64,000 nt of DNA. Origin: Streptomyces venezuelae (lineage in GTDB: Bacteria > Actinomycetota > Actinomycetes > Streptomycetales > Streptomycetaceae). The translations under genes were made by a program, and so were the position numbers. Of this stretch, positions 52,213 to 62,945 are shown piece after piece; the stretch's first letter is position 1, and each line of letters begins with the position of its first letter. The stretch is taken from NCBI RefSeq assembly GCF_008642315.1, contig NZ_CP029192.1:3844001-3908000 (forward strand). Direction: 5' to 3'. Under the pieces are notes generated by a model. That model made no database searches. It saw nothing but the letters and a program-made list of their open reading frames with translations, and had not been told where the DNA came from.

Positions 52213-52506
52213 GAGGCTCTCTCCCAATCAACTCGCCGCAGGGCCAACCCCCGTGGCTCCCGTAACGCGGATGGTGTGATCTTCCGCTCTTGCGCCAGCA
52301 GCTTACGGGTGGGGCGGATGGGATCACAGTCCGGTTCAGTCACAGCTCTGCTATGAGCGAGTGCGAAGGGATGTGAAGGGAGAGAGAAGGGAGAGAGCGG
52401 CGGGCGCGTTCCGTTCCGGGAGGTGCGGCTGTGCGCAGGCCGTTGCCTGTGGGAAGGGTGGAGCGGATATCGTCAGGCGCATTGTTCAGCTCCGGGGAGG
52501 ACGATC
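52213..52506. other. divergent promoter region of the WXG100-like and ATPase genes
   Basis: 294 bases. Near the ATPase gene TTGCCT (52441) and a TATCGT 19 bases later could be a weak promoter. The GGGGAGGA ribosome-binding site lies at 52495-52502. Direct purine repeats (GGGAGAGAG) occupy about 52379-52396. No gene was seen. Confidence 0.4.
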
Positions 52507-55500
52507 GTGCGCCTGACTCTGACCGTCGTCGATCCGTTCGGCGGGGACTCCGCCGACGTGGTTCTCGACGCCGATCCCGAGTCCACCGTGCAGGACATCG
52601 CGGTGGAACTGGCCCGGCAGGTCGGCCGCAGCGGCGCGCAGGTCATTCCGATCGGGCACGGGCAGCAGGCGCCCGGCAGGGGTGCGCCGATCATCTACGT
52701 GGACGGGTATGCCGTTGATCCGTCCGCCACCGTCGTGACCTCGCCGCTGCGCGAAGGTGCCGTCGTCAGTCTCGACGATCCCGCCGGGTGCCTGCCCGGT
52801 GAGCCCTCCGGCCTCGTCGAGCTGCGCGTCGCGAGCGGGGCCGCCGCCGGGGCCGTGCACCGGCTCGGGATCGGGCGGTACGACATCGGCAGCGGGCCCG
52901 CCTCGTACATCCGCATCGACGATCCGGAGCTGCCCGCCCGCGCCCTGACGTTGTCAGTCGCAACCGACGGCACCTGCCAGGCCACCCTCCACGGCACCCC
53001 CGAGGAGAAGGAGGGCGTCACTCTCGACGGTGCGCCCTTCGGGGTGGAGAAGGAGGAGGACGAGCCGGTCGAGGCCGCGGCGCCCATGGAAGGCGAGTCC
53101 AAGAAGGAGCGCAAGGCACGGGAGAAGCGGGAGCGGCAGGCCCGCAAGGAGTGGAAGGAGCGGAAGGAGGCCCGCGCCAAGCTGGTGAAGGAGAGGGCCC
53201 GCGGGGGCAATGGGCGGCTCGATACCGTTGTCTGGCCGTTGGGCGCTCAGATCGGGGTTGGCAACACCCTCCTTGAACTCGTCCGCTACACGCCCCCGAA
53301 CGCCGCCCTCAAGTGGTCCGAGGACGGTGCCGGGCTCGACTACAACCGGCCCCCTCGGCTGCGGCCGCCCGAGCGGCAGACCGCCTTTCGGCTGCCGAGC
53401 CCGCCCCGCGAGTTCGAGGCGCGGCCGCTGCCGTGGCTGATGGCGCTGTTTCCGCTGGTCGGTGCCGTCGTCGCAGCAATGATCTTCAATCGCTGGTACT
53501 ACCTGATCATGGCGGGACTGAGTCCCATCATGCTGTTCGGCAACTACTTCATGGACAAGAAGCACGGGCGCAAGTCCCATGCGAAGCAGGTCAAGGAGTA
53601 CAAGGAGACCAAGGCCCGGATCGAGCGGGACGCGCAGGACGCCTTGGTGGCCGAGCGGGTTGACCGGCGGAGCGCCGTGCCCGATCCCGCCTCCGTGCTC
53701 GCCCTCGCCACCGGGCCCCGTACGCGGCTCTGGGAGCGGCGGCGGACCGATGGTGACCATCTGCTCGTGCGGTTCGGGACCGGGCAGCTGCCCTCCGAGG
53801 TCGTCCTCGACGACCCGGAGAAGGACGACCACCGGCGCCAGGTGACGTGGAAGATCGAGGACGCGCCCGTCGCGCTGCCGCTGAAGGGGCTCGGCGTCAT
53901 CGGCGTCGCGGGGCCCGACGACTCCGCCACCGCGCTCGGGCGCTGGGCCGTCGCGCAGACCGCGACCCTGCACAGCCCGATGGACGTGCAGTTCTACGTG
54001 CTCACCGAGACCACGTCGAGGGAGAGCTGGGACTGGGTGCGGTGGCTGCCGCACGCCCGGCCGTCCGGCGGCCAGGACGTCAACGTACTCATAGGCACGG
54101 ACGCCGAGACCGTCGGCGCCCGCATCGGCGAGCTGACCCAGATCCTCGACGCGCGGGTCAAGGCCGCCGAGGAGAACAGGGGCCAGGGCGCCGACTTCTC
54201 CGACCCGGACATCGTCGTGGTGTGGGACGGGTCGCGGCGGCTGCGGTCGCTGCCCGGTGTGGTGCGGCTGCTGCGCGAGGGGCCCGCCGTGCACATGTAC
54301 GCGCTCTGCCTCGACACCGAGGAACGGTTCCTGCCCGGTGAGTGCCAGGCCTTCGTGGTCGCCGAGCCGAAGCCGGACCCGAACGCGTACGCGCACGCGA
54401 GCGGCGGGGCCCTGCCGAGCGCGCCGGGCGGGCCCGCGATGCCCCAGCAGGCCCCCGGCGGCTTCCCCTCCTTCCAGGCCTGGCACACCACCGCGCCCGA
54501 CCCCCAGCAGGCCGGCGCCCCGCGCGAGCTGCGGCTGCGCGTCGAGATGAGCGGCGCCGAGCGGCTCCTCGACGTACGGCCCGACTTCGTGACCCCCGCC
54601 TGGTGCCTGCGTCTCGCGCGGTCCGTGTCGCCGCTGCGCGACATCAGCGGCGAGACCGAGGACTCCGCGCTGCCGGGCTCCAGCCGGTTGCTCGACGTGC
54701 TGCAGCTGGAGCCGCCGACGTCCGGGGCGATCACCGCCAGGTGGCAGGCCGGCGGGCAGTCGACGATGGCCGTCATCGGTGAGTCGTACGACGGGCCCTT
54801 CGGCATCGACATGCGCAAGGACGGACCGCACGGCCTCATCGCCGGTACCACCGGTTCCGGTAAGTCGGAGCTGCTGCAGACCATCGTGGCCGCGCTCGCC
54901 GTCGCCAATACGCCCGAGAACATGACCTTCGTTCTCGTGGACTACAAGGGTGGGTCGGCCTTCAAGGACTGTGTGAAGCTGCCGCACACCGTCGGCATGG
55001 TCACCGACCTCGACGCCCACCTCGTCGAGAGGGCGCTCGAATCCCTCGGGGCCGAGCTGAAGCGGCGCGAGCACATCCTCGCCGACGCCGACGCCAAGGA
55101 CATCGAGGACTACCAGGATCTGGTGCGGCGCGACCCGTCGCACGCGCCGGTGCCGCGACTCCTCATCGTCATCGACGAGTTCGCGTCCATGGTGCGCGAC
55201 CTGCCCGACTTCGTGACGGGCCTCGTGAACATCGCTCAGCGTGGCCGTTCGCTGGGCATTCACCTGCTGCTCGCCACGCAGCGGCCCTCCGGTGTCGTGT
55301 CGCCCGAGATCCGCGCCAACACCAACCTCCGCATCGCGCTGCGCGTGACGGACGGCGGCGAGTCCAGCGACGTCATCGACTCGCCCGAGGCCGGGCACAT
55401 CTCCAAGAACACCCCGGGACGGGCGTACGTGCGTCTCGGGCACGCCTCCCTCGTACCGTTCCAGTCGGGCCGCGTCGGTGGCCGCAGGCCCGGCGCCGCC

Positions 55501-57282
55501 GACCCCGCCCTGCTCGCCCCCTGGGTCGACTCCCTGGACTGGGCGGCCCTCGGCCGCGCCACCCTCGTGAAGCCGAAGGCGCAGGCACGCGAGGAGGAGG
55601 AGATCACCGACCTGAAGGTCCTCGTCGACGAGATCATCGAGGCCAACCGGGCCCTCGGCATCCCCGCCCAGCACAGCCCCTGGCTGCCCGCGCTCGGCGA
55701 GACCCTGCTGCTCGACGAGATCCCCGCCCCGGCGCCCCGCACGGCCCCCGGCACGCTCACCCCCGCCCCGTACGGGGTCGAGGACCTCCCCGCCGACCAG
55801 GCGCGCCGCCCCGTCGTCGTGGACTTCGCGCACTTCGGCCACCTGATGATCGGCGGCGCCCCGCGCTCCGGACGCTCGCAGGTCCTGCGGACCATCGCGG
55901 GCTCGCTGGCCCGCACCCACTCCAGCGCCGACGTGCACCTCTACGGCATCGACTGCGGCAACGGCGCGCTCAACGCGCTGACCCGCCTGCCGCACTGCGG
56001 CGCCGTCGTCGGCCGCAACCAGACCGAGCGCGTCGTACGCCTCATGAACCGCCTCAAGGGCGAACTCACCCGCCGCCAGGACCTGCTCGCCGACAAGGGG
56101 TACGCGGACATCGGCGAGCAGCGGGCCGACGCCACCGAGGACGAGCGGCTGCCGCACATCGTCGTGCTCCTCGACCGCTGGGAGGGCTGGCTGCCCACGC
56201 TCGGCGAGATCGACCACGGTTCGCTGACCGACGAGATCACGACGATCATGCGGGAGGGCGCGAGCGTCGGCCTCCACATGGTGATGACGGGCGACCGCCA
56301 GATCCTGGTGGGCCGCATCTCCTCCCTCACCGAGGACAAGTACGGGCTGCGCCTCGCCGACCGCTCCGACTTCTCGATGCTCGGCATCCCGGCCCGCAAG
56401 GTCCCCGAGGAGATCGCGCCGGGCCGCGCCTTCCGCAACGAGAGCGGCACGGAGACGCAGTTCGCGCTGCTCTCCGAGGACTCCACGGGTCAGGGGCAGG
56501 CCGCCGCGATCGCCGCGATCGGCGAGCGGGCCGCGGCGCGCGACGCCGAAGTGCCGCGCCACCGCCGCCCGTTCAGGGTCGACACGCTGCCGAGCCGCAT
56601 CTCCTTCGAGGAGGCGTGGGAGCTGCGCGACCCGGACGCCTCGCGCTCGAAGCTGTGGGCGCTGGTGGGCATCGGCGGCGACGAGGTCATGGGACACGGG
56701 CCCGACCTGGCGGAGGGCGTGCCGGCGTTCGTCATCGCGGGTCCGGCCAAGTCGGGCCGTTCGACGGTTCTGATGAACATGGCGCGTTCGTTCCGTACGC
56801 AGGGCGTACGTCTCGTCGTGGCCGCCCCGCGCCAGTCGCCGCTGCGTGCGCTGGAAGGCACGGAGGGCGTCCTGAAGGTGTTCACCGGGGACGACATCGA
56901 CGAGGACGAGTTCGAGGAGCTCATCGACGAGGCAGAGGCGTCCACGGAGGACCCGGTCGTCGTCCTGATCGACGACGCCGAGATCCTGGAGGACGCGGAC
57001 GCGGCGAGCCACTTCAAGCGGATCATCCAGCGCGGCACCGACCTGGGCCTCGCCATGGTCATCGCCGGTGACGAGGAGGACGTCTGCAGCGGCTTCTCGG
57101 GCTGGCAGGTCGACGCGAAGAAGGGGCGCCGCGGCATCCTGCTGTCGCCGCAGGACAGCTCGAGCGGCGACCTGATCGGGCTGCGGATCTCGCGCAGCAT
57201 GGTCGGCGGGCCGGTGGCGCCGGGCAAGGGCATGCTGCACCTCGGCACGGGCGAGATCTCGACGGTGACGACTCCGCTGTAG
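52507..57282 (+). CDS. EssC/EccC-type FtsK/SpoIIIE secretion ATPase with N-terminal FHA-like domains
   Basis: 1591 residues. Residues 1-95 form a ubiquitin/FHA-like domain (LTLTVVDPFGGDSADVVL); 102-170 an FHA-like domain with GRYDIGS but no Ser-x-x-His, so phospho-binding is doubtful. A charged helix (about 185-236) and a TM pair (about 308-350) follow. Three ATPase domains come after: the first has intact Walker A GTTGSGKSE (near 781) and Walker B LLIVIDEF (near 885); the second and third have GAPRSGRSQ and GPAKSGRS, with Arg for Lys. This order matches firmicute EssC more than actinobacterial EccC, which lacks FHA domains. It should be the motor that exports the cassette proteins. GTG at 52507 has GGGGAGGA upstream. 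Confidence 0.9.
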   Translation: MRLTLTVVDPFGGDSADVVLDADPESTVQDIAVELARQVGRSGAQVIPIGHGQQAPGRGAPIIYVDGYAVDPSATVVTSPLREGAVVSLDDPAGCLPGEPSGLVELRVASGAAAGAVHRLGIGRYDIGSGPASYIRIDDPELPARALTLSVATDGTCQATLHGTPEEKEGVTLDGAPFGVEKEEDEPVEAAAPMEGESKKERKAREKRERQARKEWKERKEARAKLVKERARGGNGRLDTVVWPLGAQIGVGNTLLELVRYTPPNAALKWSEDGAGLDYNRPPRLRPPERQTAFRLPSPPREFEARPLPWLMALFPLVGAVVAAMIFNRWYYLIMAGLSPIMLFGNYFMDKKHGRKSHAKQVKEYKETKARIERDAQDALVAERVDRRSAVPDPASVLALATGPRTRLWERRRTDGDHLLVRFGTGQLPSEVVLDDPEKDDHRRQVTWKIEDAPVALPLKGLGVIGVAGPDDSATALGRWAVAQTATLHSPMDVQFYVLTETTSRESWDWVRWLPHARPSGGQDVNVLIGTDAETVGARIGELTQILDARVKAAEENRGQGADFSDPDIVVVWDGSRRLRSLPGVVRLLREGPAVHMYALCLDTEERFLPGECQAFVVAEPKPDPNAYAHASGGALPSAPGGPAMPQQAPGGFPSFQAWHTTAPDPQQAGAPRELRLRVEMSGAERLLDVRPDFVTPAWCLRLARSVSPLRDISGETEDSALPGSSRLLDVLQLEPPTSGAITARWQAGGQSTMAVIGESYDGPFGIDMRKDGPHGLIAGTTGSGKSELLQTIVAALAVANTPENMTFVLVDYKGGSAFKDCVKLPHTVGMVTDLDAHLVERALESLGAELKRREHILADADAKDIEDYQDLVRRDPSHAPVPRLLIVIDEFASMVRDLPDFVTGLVNIAQRGRSLGIHLLLATQRPSGVVSPEIRANTNLRIALRVTDGGESSDVIDSPEAGHISKNTPGRAYVRLGHASLVPFQSGRVGGRRPGAADPALLAPWVDSLDWAALGRATLVKPKAQAREEEEITDLKVLVDEIIEANRALGIPAQHSPWLPALGETLLLDEIPAPAPRTAPGTLTPAPYGVEDLPADQARRPVVVDFAHFGHLMIGGAPRSGRSQVLRTIAGSLARTHSSADVHLYGIDCGNGALNALTRLPHCGAVVGRNQTERVVRLMNRLKGELTRRQDLLADKGYADIGEQRADATEDERLPHIVVLLDRWEGWLPTLGEIDHGSLTDEITTIMREGASVGLHMVMTGDRQILVGRISSLTEDKYGLRLADRSDFSMLGIPARKVPEEIAPGRAFRNESGTETQFALLSEDSTGQGQAAAIAAIGERAAARDAEVPRHRRPFRVDTLPSRISFEEAWELRDPDASRSKLWALVGIGGDEVMGHGPDLAEGVPAFVIAGPAKSGRSTVLMNMARSFRTQGVRLVVAAPRQSPLRALEGTEGVLKVFTGDDIDEDEFEELIDEAEASTEDPVVVLIDDAEILEDADAASHFKRIIQRGTDLGLAMVIAGDEEDVCSGFSGWQVDAKKGRRGILLSPQDSSSGDLIGLRISRSMVGGPVAPGKGMLHLGTGEISTVTTPL

Positions 57283-57301
57283 CGGGAGCGAGGGGTTGGT
57301 C

Positions 57302-57925
57302 GTGGGAAGTTCTCGACGGCGGGCGGCGGGGCCCGCGCTGCGGTACGCGCATGTGCCGGGGGCGCGGACCTCGGGCCGGTCGGGGAAGCGGGACAGGAAG
57401 GGGGCCGAGGAGGGGGAGCGGGCCAACTATCGCTTCGGAGCCCTGATGTTCCTCGCCGTCCTCGCCGTGGTGGTCCTCTTCGCCCTGGCGGACCTGGCGT
57501 GGGGCGAGACGCTGTGGGGAGACGTGGCGCCCGGCTGGCCCGGCGGGGGGTACGGCTTCGCGATCTCCATCGGGCTCCTCGCCCCGCCCGCCGTCGCCGC
57601 GATCGTCGTGCCGCTGATGCGGGCGAACTGGAAGAAGGAGCCGCTGCGTTCGGCTGGCCTGGCGGTCGCCGCCCTGCCCGGCGTGGCGCTGACGTGTCTG
57701 CTGCTCCTGCTCTGCTTCGGGGCGACCAGGCCCAAGCGGCGCCGCCGCGGCCCGGAGTGCTTCGCGCACGGCGAGCCCTGCTGGGTCCACGAGCAGTACC
57801 CCTACCTGTGGCTGCCGGGCGTCGCGGCGGCCGTCTTCTGCGCGGTGGCGGGCGGCTGGCTCGTGCACCTGTACGTGCGGAGGCGCCGTACGGCCCTCAC
57901 TCCACCCGGGACAGCCGCGCCTTAG
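57302..57925 (+). CDS. predicted four-TM membrane protein downstream of the secretion ATPase
   Basis: 207 residues. A basic N-terminus (about 1-45) is followed by about four TM helices, and a small loop with cysteines (ECFAHGEPCWVHEQYPY) before the last one. No family recognised. GTG at 57302 with GAGGGG upstream starts 19 bases after the ATPase stop, so it is probably its operon partner. The 3' end overlaps the convergent kinase gene by 29 bases. Confidence 0.6.
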   Translation: MGSSRRRAAGPALRYAHVPGARTSGRSGKRDRKGAEEGERANYRFGALMFLAVLAVVVLFALADLAWGETLWGDVAPGWPGGGYGFAISIGLLAPPAVAAIVVPLMRANWKKEPLRSAGLAVAALPGVALTCLLLLLCFGATRPKRRRRGPECFAHGEPCWVHEQYPYLWLPGVAAAVFCAVAGGWLVHLYVRRRRTALTPPGTAAP

Positions 57926-59531
57926 GGTCGCCCGCGTCGGGGTCGTCCGACGTGTAGACGAGGGTCTTGCCGTCCAGGCGCAGGTGGACCGTGTGGGGCG
58001 TCTGCGCGCACTGGCCGCCGTTGTTCTCGGCGCCCTTGCCGACCGCCACGATCTCCGCCTTCGTCGCGGACTTGAGGGTCAGGACGTCCGTGCACGTGTT
58101 GCCGATCGGGTCGCGCTGCAGGACCGTGCCGAGCCGGCCCCCCGGCTCCGTCTGGCGCAGGGTGACCGTGAAGGTGCCGAGGGGGACCCGGCCGCCGCTC
58201 GCGTCGGCGTCTCCGCGCCACTTGCCGAGGTACGCCTCGGGGACCTTGCCCGGGCTCGCGGAGTCCCCCGGGGTGCTGGGTGCGCCGGTCGCCGATGGGT
58301 CCTGGTCGCCCGCCGCGTTCTCGTCCTCCCGCAGCATCCCTAGGACGAACACCGAGCCGACCGTGACGGCGGCCAACGCCCCGGCCACGGCGAGCGCGAC
58401 CGTACAACTCACTTTACGGCCGCGCCCGTTCGGGCCCTCGGATACGGAGGTCGCGGCCACGGAGACGGAGAACTTGCCGGGTGCGGCGGGGGGAGGGGTG
58501 AGGGCGGCCGAGGGCACGGGCGGTGGTGCGGGTGCGTACGACGGGTCCGGCGGCCCGAACGAGCCCTCCACGGAAGGGGAGTTGAACGCCACGGGGCCCG
58601 AGGGTGCCTCCTGAGGGGCAGGACCCGCGCCCGCCCCCGTGTCCAGATCCAGGAGCCGCACCGCGCTCCGGCTCACCCGCTCCACCACAGGTCCCGGCAG
58701 CCAGCCGGCCGCCACCAGCGCGGCCGCGCCCTGTGGGGCGAGGCGGCGGGCGAGGTCGCCGGGGGCGGGGCGCGCCGACGCGTCCTTGGCCAGACAGGCG
58801 GCGGCGAGCTCGCGCAGATCGCCGCGGAGGGCGCCCAGTTCGGGTTCTTCGTGGACGACCTTGTAGAGCAGGGCGGCCGACGAGTCGCCAGGGAAGGGCG
58901 ACTCCCCCGTCGCCCCGTACACGAGGACCGCGCCCAGCGAGAAGACGTCCGCGGCGCCCGTGACGCCCTTGCCGAGGACCTGCTCGGGCGACATGTAGCC
59001 GGGTGAGCCGATGGAGACGCCGGTGGAGGTGAGGGAGGCGGTGCCGTCGGTGGCGCGCGCGATGCCGAAGTCGATCAGGCGGGGGCCGTCGAGGGTGAGC
59101 AGGACGTTCGAGGGTTTCACGTCGCGGTGGACGAGTCCGAGGCCGTGCACGTGCGCCAGCGCCTCGGCGAGGCCCGCGCCGAGGACCCGCACGGAGTGCT
59201 CGGGCAGCGGCCCGCCGTCCCGTACCGCCTCGGTGAGCGAGGGCCCGGCCGCGTATCCCGTGGCGACCCACGGGACGGCAGCGTCCGGGTCCGCGTCCAG
59301 GACGGGCGCCGTCCAGTCGCCGCCCACCTGTCGCGCCGCGTCGACCTCGCGGCGGAAGCGCGCCCGGAACTCCTCGTCGAGCGCGAAGTGCGGGTGCACG
59401 ACCTTGACGGCGACGGTGCGGCCGCCCGCGCTGCGGCCCAGATAGACCCGGCCCATGCCGCCCGAGCCGAGCCGGCCGAGGAGTCGGTAGGGCCCGATCG
59501 CGGTGGGTTCGTCGGCTTCGAGCGGATGCAT
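57897..59531 (-). CDS. membrane Ser/Thr protein kinase (Hanks type)
   Basis: 544 residues. Kinase domain at about 12-270: Gly loop LGSGGMGRVYLG, VAVKVV lysine, catalytic HRDVKPSN and DFGIARA. A Pro/Ala-rich linker leads to one TM helix (about 377-400). The extracytoplasmic domain (about 425-544) has AYLGKWRGDADASGG … GTFTVTLRQTEPG with two cysteines, and is not PASTA. ATG at 59531 gives the typical MHPLEADEP start. Its neighbour is the FHA-like ATPase, so phospho-regulation of the secretion system is plausible, though the FHA residues are degenerate. Confidence 0.9.
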   Translation of the reverse strand: MHPLEADEPTAIGPYRLLGRLGSGGMGRVYLGRSAGGRTVAVKVVHPHFALDEEFRARFRREVDAARQVGGDWTAPVLDADPDAAVPWVATGYAAGPSLTEAVRDGGPLPEHSVRVLGAGLAEALAHVHGLGLVHRDVKPSNVLLTLDGPRLIDFGIARATDGTASLTSTGVSIGSPGYMSPEQVLGKGVTGAADVFSLGAVLVYGATGESPFPGDSSAALLYKVVHEEPELGALRGDLRELAAACLAKDASARPAPGDLARRLAPQGAAALVAAGWLPGPVVERVSRSAVRLLDLDTGAGAGPAPQEAPSGPVAFNSPSVEGSFGPPDPSYAPAPPPVPSAALTPPPAAPGKFSVSVAATSVSEGPNGRGRKVSCTVALAVAGALAAVTVGSVFVLGMLREDENAAGDQDPSATGAPSTPGDSASPGKVPEAYLGKWRGDADASGGRVPLGTFTVTLRQTEPGGRLGTVLQRDPIGNTCTDVLTLKSATKAEIVAVGKGAENNGGQCAQTPHTVHLRLDGKTLVYTSDDPDAGDPKARLSRVE

Positions 59532-59709
59532 GACCTTGGCCTCCCCCAGGCGCGGCGCCGGACACCTCGCGCGCCTCGGCACCGCGGATCAGCGTAGTGC
59601 GCGCGCCGCGGACGGAACGCTCCCGCCCGCATTCCCCTCTACATGTACGCAATGACCGTATTACTCACCTTCGTTCCCTTCTGTCCTCCACCCCCGCCCC
59701 GAGGTCCCC

Positions 59710-60738
59710 ATGAACCGTCGCCGCCCCTCCCCCACCGCACTCGCCGCGACCGCGGCGGCCCTGGCCTCGGCGCTGCTCCTGTCCGCCTGCTCCTCCGACA
59801 AGGGCGAGCCGGTGAGCTTCGACGACCCGAAGCGCCCTTCGGGCACCACGACGCAGGCGAAGGGCCCGGCGGCGGCGAAGACGCTGCTGCCCACCGGCCC
59901 CAAGGCGGCCTTCACCACCGAGAGCACGCTGGACGACGGCACGAAGATCGGCGTGACGACGCTGAAGGGGAAGAAGTCCGGATTCACCGGCAAGGTATGG
60001 GTCTGGGCGCCGAAGCAGTACTTCGACCCGAAGTACGCCGACAGCGGCTTCCCCGTGCTGATAGCCCTGCCGGGCGGCCCCGGCTATCCCAACAACTATT
60101 GGATGGGGACCGATCTCAAGCTGGAGAGCAGCATCGCCCGTTGGTCCCGGGAAGGGAAGAGCCTCCCGTTCATCGTGGTGATGCCCGTCCTCAATCCGGA
60201 CGCAAAGAACTATTACGACGGCAGCGATATTCCGGGGCAGCCCAGAATGGGCACGTGGATGACGGACGACGTCCCCGATTTCGTACGGGCGAATTTCCGG
60301 ACCTTCAAGTCCCGTGACGGCTGGGCCTTCATGGGCTCGTCGTCCGGCGGCTTCGTCGGCCTGAAGTCCGTCCTGAAGCGCCCGGACAGGTTCCGCGCGG
60401 TGATCGCGAGCGGCCCGGACACCGTCCCCGACTCGCCGCTCTGGGCGGGCCACGAGAAGGAGCGCCGGGCCAACGACCCGGAGCGGCTCGCCCGCCGCCT
60501 CGCCGAACGCGGCGGCCCGGAGGTCGACCTCGCCTTCCAGATCGGCACGGAGGAGTCGGGGCAGGCGAACCTGCGGAAGTTCATCAGGACGTACGGGAAG
60601 GGCCCCGTGAAGACGCGGCTCAACGTCATCCGGGGCGGCGGCCACAACGCGCGCTCCTACGTCCCCGCCATGGCCGACGGCCCCATCCAGTGGATCAGCG
60701 AGCACATGCAGGCGCCGATCCCCGGCAGCGGCGGCTGA
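59710..60738 (+). CDS. esterase-family lipoprotein
   Basis: 342 residues. Lipoprotein signal peptide with lipobox LLLSAC (Cys near 27). The rest is an alpha/beta hydrolase of the putative esterase (EstD/antigen 85-like) family: IALPGGPGYPNNYWMG, the nucleophile elbow GSSSGG near 213, and a late GGGHN with the catalytic His. Members act on ester bonds outside the cell; the substrate is not known. It is convergent with mqnA, 5 bases apart. Confidence 0.85.
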   Translation: MNRRRPSPTALAATAAALASALLLSACSSDKGEPVSFDDPKRPSGTTTQAKGPAAAKTLLPTGPKAAFTTESTLDDGTKIGVTTLKGKKSGFTGKVWVWAPKQYFDPKYADSGFPVLIALPGGPGYPNNYWMGTDLKLESSIARWSREGKSLPFIVVMPVLNPDAKNYYDGSDIPGQPRMGTWMTDDVPDFVRANFRTFKSRDGWAFMGSSSGGFVGLKSVLKRPDRFRAVIASGPDTVPDSPLWAGHEKERRANDPERLARRLAERGGPEVDLAFQIGTEESGQANLRKFIRTYGKGPVKTRLNVIRGGGHNARSYVPAMADGPIQWISEHMQAPIPGSGG

Positions 60739-60743
60739 GCCGC

Positions 60744-62147
<1,404 letters not shown>

Positions 62148-62209
62148 TCACGCGAGTGGGGCGTGTGGTTGCTCCGGTGACCAGATCCGGAGATTGATAG
62201 CAGTACCCA

Positions 62210-62257
62210 AGGAGCCCCGCTCCCTGCGCAAGCAGGGAAGACGGGGCTCCTGCCTTT
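62210..62257. terminator. strong terminator with T-run after the cold-shock gene
   Basis: AGGAGCCCCG (62210-62219) pairs with CGGGGCTCCT (62242-62251), and TCCCTGC with GCAGGGA closes an inner stem on a GCAA tetraloop. TTTT at 62254-62257 follows. It lies between convergent genes. Confidence 0.9.
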
Positions 62258-62259
62258 TG

Positions 62260-62829
62260 CTAGGTGTGCTGCATGATCATGACGAACGTCGTGTTCGGCT
62301 CCAGGGCCTCGTACGAGTGGGGGACGTCGCCGCGGTACGACATGTAGTCGCCGGGGGTCAGTTCCACCGTTTCACCCTGGGGGCCCGCCAGGAGGCGGCC
62401 CGTGCTGATGACCAGGTGTTCCACCGAACCCGGGATGTGCGCGTCGGACTCGCGGGGGGCGCCGGGCTCCAGGGCGCCGTGGTAGATGTCGCGCCGTACG
62501 CCTGTCGGGCCCGCGGAGAGCAGCGTGCCCGCGTACGAGGAATTCTCCGCGTGCATGGTCGGGCCCTCGCCCGCGCGGATCACCGTCACCGCGGGCGCCG
62601 GCGACTCCACGAGCACGCTGAAGGGGACGCCGAGCGCGACGGCCAGCGCCCAGAGCGTCTCGATGCCGGGGTTGCCCGTGGCCGCCTCCAGCTGGGACAG
62701 CGTGGACTTCGCGATGCCCGCGCGCTTGGCCAGCTCGGAGAGGGAGAGCCCGGCTCTGGCGCGCTCGCGGCGCAGCGCAGCGGCCACCCACTCGCGCGGC
62801 ATGCGGGACCCGTCGGACCCGTCGGTCAT
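62260..62829 (-). CDS. XRE-family regulator with C-terminal cupin domain
   Basis: 189 residues. Helix-turn-helix at about 22-76 (LSLSELAKRAGIAKSTLSQLE), then a cupin (about 115-185, HIPGSVEHLVISTG … GDYMSYRGDVPHSYEAL). Such proteins often control an adjacent exporter and sense a small ligand through the cupin. It is divergent from azlC across a 96-base region full of TTCG/CGAA repeats, so it probably regulates azlCD and itself. Confidence 0.9.
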   Translation of the reverse strand: MTDGSDGSRMPREWVAAALRRERARAGLSLSELAKRAGIAKSTLSQLEAATGNPGIETLWALAVALGVPFSVLVESPAPAVTVIRAGEGPTMHAENSSYAGTLLSAGPTGVRRDIYHGALEPGAPRESDAHIPGSVEHLVISTGRLLAGPQGETVELTPGDYMSYRGDVPHSYEALEPNTTFVMIMQHT

Positions 62830-62856
62830 GATCTGCCTCTCCTCGCCCTCTTCCCC

Positions 62857-62945
62857 GTTCGTTCGGTAAAGGGGACCGATCGTTCGGCTTGACGAACGCG
62901 GCCCGCTCCGCCCATCCTACGACGCATGCGTTCGTCACACCGAAC
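62857..62945. promoter_or_regulatory. candidate operator array between regulator and azlC
   Basis: GTTCG or its complement CGAAC occurs at 62857, 62861, 62882, 62893, 62930 and 62941. CGTTCGG at 62881-62887 and CGAACG at 62893-62898 form an inverted pair around CTTGA. The last sites overlap the annotated azlC start codon, so either the regulator blocks initiation or the true start is further downstream. Confidence 0.55.

Noticed and set aside
52507..57282. FtsK/SpoIIIE chromosome translocase
   Set aside because: Three ATPase domains, FHA-like N-terminus and no gamma DNA-reading domain fit a T7SS ATPase instead.
52954..57426. Very long minus-strand frame opposite the ATPase gene
   Set aside because: It mirrors a high-GC coding gene, is Arg/Gly/Val-rich and shows no domain; the plus strand encodes a clear FtsK/EssC protein.
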